11,505 nucleotides of DNA from an uncultured Nocardioides sp. (GTDB lineage: Bacteria; Actinomycetota; Actinomycetes; Propionibacteriales; Nocardioidaceae): contig NZ_CAMPGZ010000136.1 in NCBI RefSeq assembly GCF_946885725.1, forward strand, positions 1 to 11,505, written 5' to 3'. Position numbers and translations under genes: made by a program. This document shows, piece after piece, positions 7,742 through 11,505 of this stretch. Under the pieces are notes generated by a model that saw nothing but the letters and a program-made list of their open reading frames with translations, made no database searches and was not told where the DNA came from. Position 1 is the stretch's first letter, and each line of letters begins with the position of its first letter.

Positions 7742-8149
7742 ATGAGCGACATGTCGAGCGGGTCCAGCCATCGTCTCTTCCTCGTCGTCCTCATCGGGAT
7801 CGGGCTGGTGATCGCGCTGAGCTTCCCGTTCGCGGTGGCCTACGACCGGAAGATCGACCGTCAGCGGATCGGCTACACCGACGCCAGCACCGTCGTGCGC
7901 ATGCAGGCCGCGCTCGCGGCCGAGGGCAAGGAGTACGTCGCGTTCGAGAGCGGTCCCGGCGAGCCGGTCCAGATCGGCGACCAGACGTTCACGGCCAGCC
8001 CGGGCGACTTCGTCGTCAGCGAGGTGAACGCCCAGGGCCTCTGCGTGCGGGTCCGCAACGTCGACCCCGACATCCGCAGCTGGACCTTCGACGGGGCCGA
8101 CGGCGAGCGGGCGTACGACGACATCCCGGGCGGCGCCTGCGGCCCGTAA
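7742..8149 (+). CDS. Small membrane-anchored protein of unknown function
   Basis: 135 aa from ATG 7742, or 132 aa from ATG 7751. No family recognised. One transmembrane anchor lies near the N-terminus (LFLVVLIGIGLVIALSFPFA), then a basic stretch (YDRKIDRQR). The soluble domain of about 95 residues is rich in short beta-prone runs, with two cysteines (GLCVRV and GGACGP) that could pair. ATG 7751 may be the real start, since CAGAAT (7738-7743) lies 7 nt before it and neither ATG has a Shine-Dalgarno. If the N-terminus is inside, the domain faces outward. It is not a type IV pilin: there is no G/F-T-L-x-E signature. It begins 22 bp after the methyltransferase gene and is co-directional. Confidence 0.7.
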   Translation: MSDMSSGSSHRLFLVVLIGIGLVIALSFPFAVAYDRKIDRQRIGYTDASTVVRMQAALAAEGKEYVAFESGPGEPVQIGDQTFTASPGDFVVSEVNAQGLCVRVRNVDPDIRSWTFDGADGERAYDDIPGGACGP

Positions 8150-8189
8150 AGCCAGCCCCGACTGGACGGCGCGACCGGCGCTCAGGCCG

Positions 8190-8201
8190 TATCGTCCGAC
8201 C
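8190..8201 (+). promoter_or_regulatory. -10 element for leaderless methyltransferase gene
   Basis: TATCGT (8190-8195) fits TANNNT and is followed by 6 nt and GTG 8202, with no Shine-Dalgarno. No -35 is convincing. It suggests the methyltransferase can be transcribed separately from the upstream genes. Confidence 0.45.
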
Positions 8202-9044
8202 GTGACCACGGACTCCGGCGTACGCCGCTACTACGACGCCAACACGTGGAAGTTCCTGCTCAGCGGCTCCGAGCGTGCGCTGCACCGGGAGCTGTGGGGA
8301 CCGGGTGTCGCGGACCGCGCGGGTGCCGTGCACCACGTCCACGCGCTCGTGCTCGGCGAGCTGGCGCCGGACGACCGCCGCGTCCTCGACCTCGGCTGTG
8401 GCGTCGGCACCGCCGCGTTGTACCTGGCCCGGCGCCGTGCGGTCGAGGTGATCGGAGTGTCGATCAGCCCCGAACAGGTCCGGCTCGGCCAGCGGTACGC
8501 CGAACGGGACTCCGGCCTGCTGGGGTCGGTGCGCTTCGTCGTCGCCGACTTCACCGACCTGCCCGACGACCTGACCGGGTTCGACCTTGCCTTCGCCATC
8601 GAGTCGTTCGTGCACGCGACCGACGCCGCTGCGTTCTTCGACGAGGCGGCGCGCGCGCTGCGCCCGGGAGGCGCGCTGGTCGTCGTCGACGACGTTTTCA
8701 CCGAGGTGGGCGCGGCGAGCGCCGACCCGCGGCTCGACGACTTCCGCGCCGGCTGGCACGCCCCGAACCTGCTCACGGTCGAGGCCGCCGAGTCCATGGC
8801 GGCCGAGCAGGGGCTCGTCCTCCAGGAGTCGCGCGACCTGTCGTCGATGCAGCGGATGGGCAGGCCCCGTGACCGGTTGGTGCGAGCCGCGCAGCCGGTG
8901 CTGCGGCGGATGCGCGGGCGGTCGATGTGGGCCGACTCGATGGTCGGTGGCGACGCACTCCAGCGGTGCCATCGCGCCGGCCTCCTGGAGTACCGCCTGC
9001 TGCGGTTCGTCCGGCGCGAGCCGTTGCTTCCGGCCGACGACTGA
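8202..9044 (+). CDS. Class I SAM-dependent methyltransferase (small-molecule / sterol-MT-like)
   Basis: 280 aa from GTG 8202. Motif I is VLDLGCGVGTAALYLA (61-76). Post-I GVSISPEQV (85-93), motif II-like VVADFTDLP (113-121), AIESFVH (132-138) and motif III LRPGGALVVVDDVF (153-166) follow. The GVSISPEQ and IESFVH elements, and an N-terminal helix with YYDANTWKF, recall the sterol, tocopherol and prenyl-diphosphate C-methyltransferase branch. That assignment is tentative. It sits 52 bp after the small membrane protein and 25 bp before the zinc-ribbon gene, all on the plus strand. There is no nearby terpene synthase to suggest a prenyl substrate. Confidence 0.85.
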   Translation: MTTDSGVRRYYDANTWKFLLSGSERALHRELWGPGVADRAGAVHHVHALVLGELAPDDRRVLDLGCGVGTAALYLARRRAVEVIGVSISPEQVRLGQRYAERDSGLLGSVRFVVADFTDLPDDLTGFDLAFAIESFVHATDAAAFFDEAARALRPGGALVVVDDVFTEVGAASADPRLDDFRAGWHAPNLLTVEAAESMAAEQGLVLQESRDLSSMQRMGRPRDRLVRAAQPVLRRMRGRSMWADSMVGGDALQRCHRAGLLEYRLLRFVRREPLLPADD

Positions 9045-9069
9045 CACTGGGAACTGACACACTGAGGCC

Positions 9070-9285
9070 ATGAGCGACCCCGGGGATTCCGTAGGCGAGC
9101 AGGTTCCGGACGACCAGCAGTGGCCCACGCACTGCCAGTCCTGCGGGACGCGGCTGGTGTCGGCGACGCTGGACTTCGACAAGACCAACGAGGACCGGCC
9201 CGAGCTGCGGCCCGGCGAGATGGTGTCGGTCGACTACTGCCCGAACCCCGACTGCCCGACCCACCGGACCGAGGCCGACGCCTGA
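9070..9285 (+). CDS. 71-aa zinc-ribbon protein, function unknown
   Basis: Two cysteine pairs, C22-x2-C25 (HCQSCG) and C57-x4-C62 (YCPNPDCP), are separated by 31 residues, as in a zinc ribbon. The rest is acidic and hydrophilic with no membrane segment, so it is cytoplasmic. No family recognised; candidates include a small regulatory or adaptor protein. ATG 9070 has GAGG only 2 nt away, too close for a Shine-Dalgarno; CACACT (9058-9063) lies 6 nt before the ATG and could be a -10. An 8-bp direct repeat ACTGACAC (9040-9047, 9053-9060) fills the gap upstream. Only 10 bp separate its stop from the stop of the convergent toroid gene. Confidence 0.75.
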   Translation: MSDPGDSVGEQVPDDQQWPTHCQSCGTRLVSATLDFDKTNEDRPELRPGEMVSVDYCPNPDCPTHRTEADA

Positions 9286-9295
9286 GACAGGCGGG

Positions 9296-10384
9296 TCAGC
9301 TCGCCCGGGCGGGCAGCGTCTCGTCGGCGCAGCCGCACTCCAGCCCGATCTCCGGCAGGTCCGCCGGCAACGAGGACCCGCGGAACAGGTCCGCGCCCGC
9401 GGTCGTCCCCGAGAGCGCATCAACGGCGAGCACCATCGCCGCCGCGGTCCAGGTGGTCTCCTCGGCCGGCCACACCGCGTCGTCCGGCCAGACGTAGCCG
9501 GTCCAGTAGCCGCCCCGCTCGCTGCGCAGGTGCTGTACGTCGCGCAGCAGCCGGAGCGCCTCGCCCCGCCGACCGAGCGCGTCGAGGGCGAGCGCGAGCT
9601 CGCAGGTCTCCGCCGCGGTCACCCAGGGGTTGGTGTCCACGCAGCGCACGCCCAGGCCCGGCACGACGAACTCGTCCCAACGGGCGTCGAGCAGCGCGTG
9701 GCCGGCCGCGCCGCGGACCGCGCCGCCGAGCACCGGGTAGTACCAGTCCATCGAGAACGTCGACTTGTCCAGGAACACGTCGCGGTGGCGACGCAGCGCG
9801 TGGCCGAGCCTCCCGGCGGCGAGCTCCCACTCCGGCTGCGGCCGGTCCATCAGCTGCGACAGCGCCAGACCTGCGCGCAGCGCGTGGAAGATGCTGGCGC
9901 TCCCGGCGAGCAGCGCGCCGTCGTCCAGCACCCCGGCCTCACCGCGCACCCAGGCGATCCCGCCGAACGGCAGCTGCATGCCGACGACGTGGTCCAGCGC
10001 CGCCCGGACGGCCGGCCACGTCCGGCGTACGAACGCCTCGTCGCGGCGGACCAGCCAGTGGTGCCACACCCCGACCGCGAGGTAGGCCGTCATGTTGCTC
10101 TCGGTGGAGGCGTCCTCGACCGCGCCGGCCACCACGCGCATCGGCCACGAGCCGTCGGCGCGCTGGGTGGCCAGGCACCAGTCGTAGGCGCGGTGCGCGG
10201 CGTCGACGTGGCCGCCGACCAGCAGCGCCATGGCGGACTCGACGTGGTTCCAGGTGTCGGTGTGCTGGCCGGTCGTCCAGGGCAGCGCACCGTCGGGCTC
10301 CTGCTGGGCGGCGATGACCTCGACGCAGGCCGCGACCTGCGCGCGGTCGAGCACGCCGGGGAGCGTGGGCAGGTCAGCCGCCAT
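9296..10384 (-). CDS. Alpha/alpha-toroid protein (prenyltransferase/squalene-cyclase-like or six-hairpin glycosidase-like)
   Basis: 362 aa. Repeated helical hairpins carry QW-like turns: QEPDGALPW (28-36), QRADGSW (74-80) and RSERGGYW (287-294). Such proteins are often named prenyltransferase or squalene-cyclase-like. I see no DXDD protonation motif, so class II cyclase activity is unlikely. The run DEAFVRRTWPAVRAALDHVV (115-134) and the segment DASTESNMTAYLAVGVW resemble six-hairpin glycosidases of GH15/GH63 type. Acidic residues E95 and E259 are visible catalytic candidates, unproven. No signal peptide, so cytoplasmic. ATG 10384 follows GAAGG by 5 nt and overlaps the upstream methyltransferase gene by 11 nt. 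Its place in a glycosyltransferase operon favours glycan processing or a scaffold role. Confidence 0.78.
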   Translation of the reverse strand: MAADLPTLPGVLDRAQVAACVEVIAAQQEPDGALPWTTGQHTDTWNHVESAMALLVGGHVDAAHRAYDWCLATQRADGSWPMRVVAGAVEDASTESNMTAYLAVGVWHHWLVRRDEAFVRRTWPAVRAALDHVVGMQLPFGGIAWVRGEAGVLDDGALLAGSASIFHALRAGLALSQLMDRPQPEWELAAGRLGHALRRHRDVFLDKSTFSMDWYYPVLGGAVRGAAGHALLDARWDEFVVPGLGVRCVDTNPWVTAAETCELALALDALGRRGEALRLLRDVQHLRSERGGYWTGYVWPDDAVWPAEETTWTAAAMVLAVDALSGTTAGADLFRGSSLPADLPEIGLECGCADETLPARAS

Positions 10385-11120
10385 GGCCGCCTTCGCCGGC
10401 CTCCGGCTTGCGCAGGTAGAGGACCAGGCTCTTGCCGATGACCGGGTCGAGCGCCCGCTCGAGCAGCCGCGTCACCGTGCTGTAGCCGGGCCTCCGCATG
10501 ATGTCCCAGACCAGCACCTGGTGGTAGGCGCGGACGGCCGGGTGGCGTTCGTTGTCGACGCCCACGGCGCACTTGAGCCACCAGTACGGCGCGTGCAGGC
10601 CGTGCGCGTGGTCGCGGCCGACGTACTCCAGACCGGCCGCCTCGAGCTTGCCGACGAGCTCGTGGCCGCGGTAGATGCGGACGTGCCCGCCCTCGACCTC
10701 GTGGTACTCGTCCGACAGCGCCCAGCAGACCTTCTCCGGCAGCCAGCGCGGCACGGTCACCGCGATGGTGCCGCCGGGGCGCAGCACCCTCACCAGCTCG
10801 GCGATCGCCCGCTCGTCCTCGGGGATGTGCTCGAGCACCTCCGCCGCGACCACGCGGTCGAACTCCTCGTCGGGGAACGGCATCTCCAGCGCGTCGCCCT
10901 GCTTGATGTCGGCCTCCGCGCCGGCCGGGACCTCACCGGCGGCCTTCATCGCCCCGAACGTGTCCAGGACCTTGGCGAGCTCGTCACCGTCCTGGTCGAA
11001 CGCCACCACGTCGGCGCCGCGGCGGTACATCTCGAACGCGTGCCGGCCGGCGCCGCAGCCCATGTCGAGCACGCGCTCTCCCGCGCGCAGGCCCAGGCGG
11101 TCGAAGTCGACGGTCAGCAT
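10374..11120 (-). CDS. Class I SAM-dependent methyltransferase (Methyltransf_11-like)
   Basis: 248 aa. Motif I is VLDMGCGAGRHAFEM (17-31), beta2 end FDQD (D42), GDALEMPFPDEEFDRVVAAE (75-94), AEVLEHIPEDE (93-103) and LRPGGTIAVTVPRW (113-126). These fit a UbiE/Methyltransf_11 fold. ATG 11120 is chosen because GAGGAG (11128-11133) is 7 nt before it and LTVDFDRLGLRAGERVLDMGCG is the usual start; the open frame continuing to 11402 is antisense-like low-complexity sequence inside the glycosyltransferase gene. It overlaps the glycosyltransferase stop by 7 nt and the toroid start by 11 nt, giving a tightly coupled three-gene operon. It probably methylates a sugar or the product of that pathway (inference). 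Confidence 0.88.
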   Translation of the reverse strand: MLTVDFDRLGLRAGERVLDMGCGAGRHAFEMYRRGADVVAFDQDGDELAKVLDTFGAMKAAGEVPAGAEADIKQGDALEMPFPDEEFDRVVAAEVLEHIPEDERAIAELVRVLRPGGTIAVTVPRWLPEKVCWALSDEYHEVEGGHVRIYRGHELVGKLEAAGLEYVGRDHAHGLHAPYWWLKCAVGVDNERHPAVRAYHQVLVWDIMRRPGYSTVTRLLERALDPVIGKSLVLYLRKPEAGEGGHGG

Positions 11121-11505
11121 CCAGCGGCTCCTCGGGTGTCGGCGACGGCGGCCCGGTAGGCCTCCGCAGTGGTCTCGGCGACGGCGCGCCAGGAGTAGTG
11201 GGCCAGGGCGCGCTCGCGCCCCGCGGCGCCCATGCGGGCACGGCGGTCGGGGTCGTCGAGCAGCTCCTCGAGGGCGAGCACCAGCTCCCCGACGTCCCCG
11301 GGCGTGACGAGCAGCGCGCACTCCGACGTGCCGTCGGGACCCGACGCCCCGACGACCTCCGGGATCGCACCGGCCCGGCTGACGACCAGCGGGGTGCCGC
11401 ACGCCATCGCCTCGACCGTCGGCAGCGAGAACCCCTCGTAGAGCGAGGGCACGCAGGCGACCTCGGCGGAGGCGACGAGCTCGGCGAGCTCGGCGTCGCT
11501 CACCC
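11114..11505 (-). CDS. Glycosyltransferase family 4 (C-terminal part, truncated by window edge)
   Basis: About 130 codons of the C-terminal Rossmann domain of a GT-B enzyme; the reading frame is open through the right edge, so the start is outside. The nucleotide-sugar site shows PSLYEGFSLPTVEAMACG, the EX7E motif (E-GFSLPTV-E) of retaining GT4 enzymes, followed by TPLVVSRAGAIPEVV and a closing helix LALEELLDDPDRRARM. No membrane anchor is visible in this part. It would transfer a sugar from a nucleotide sugar to an unknown acceptor in the cytoplasm. It heads the overlapping methyltransferase-toroid operon in this window. Confidence 0.9.
   Translation of the reverse strand, partial: VSDAELAELVASAEVACVPSLYEGFSLPTVEAMACGTPLVVSRAGAIPEVVGASGPDGTSECALLVTPGDVGELVLALEELLDDPDRRARMGAAGRERALAHYSWRAVAETTAEAYRAAVADTRGAAGC

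Noticed and set aside
7742..8149. Type IV pilin-like protein
   Set aside because: There is an N-terminal hydrophobic helix but no prepilin peptidase site or conserved Glu at position 5.
9296..10384. Class II terpene/squalene cyclase
   Set aside because: The toroid-type QW-like turns are present but there is no DXDD acid motif, and no terpene genes are nearby.
11121..11402. N-terminal extension of the 10374-11120 methyltransferase
   Set aside because: The added residues are Arg/Gly-rich shadow of the glycosyltransferase; ATG 11120 has a well-spaced Shine-Dalgarno.

Overview
ORGANISM. The window is very GC-rich. Its genes use GC-ending codons almost exclusively and often start with GTG, and several starts sit 6-7 nt behind an actinobacterial -10 hexamer. 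This fits a high-GC actinobacterium. The interspersed element built around GGTCTCGACAGGCTCGACC looks like intergenic repeats I associate with Nocardioides and relatives, so Nocardioidaceae is my best guess (inference, no search run). No rRNA, tRNA, CRISPR array, IS element or phage gene was seen. LAYOUT. (1) 1-1617: a 33-bp tandem palindromic repeat, a secreted phospholipase-D-superfamily gene on the minus strand, and a 262-bp divergent spacer. (2) 1618-2385: a stand-alone type I methionine aminopeptidase on the plus strand, whose 3' end overlaps that of a four-helix membrane protein on the minus strand. (3) 5420-2345, minus strand: sensor kinase, response regulator (8-nt overlap), tandem GNAT acetyltransferase and small membrane protein, all co-directional. 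(4) 5421-5779: a divergent control region with a 14-bp-stem inverted repeat, two repeat copies, and a perfect match to the KstR-type operator TNNAACNNGTTNNA over the -35 of the next gene. (5) 5780-9285, plus strand: HSL-family esterase/lipase, translationally coupled class I methyltransferase, small single-TM protein, second methyltransferase and a 71-aa zinc-ribbon protein. (6) 11505-9296, minus strand: a tight overlapping operon of GT4 glycosyltransferase (cut by the window edge), methyltransferase and an alpha/alpha-toroid protein. HOW THE PARTS FIT. The kinase-regulator pair probably controls its own promoter and perhaps the downstream acetyltransferase. The esterase and its coupled methyltransferase look like one small lipid- or sterol-responsive unit. 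The GT4-methyltransferase-toroid operon looks like a pathway for a methylated glycan or glycolipid, or a modified small molecule, whose product I cannot name. A general pattern is that most genes beginning a transcript look leaderless, while genes inside operons have good Shine-Dalgarno sequences. The most interesting items are the KstR-like operator, the kinase-promoter inverted repeat, and the toroid operon, whose toroid lacks an evident class II cyclase acid motif.
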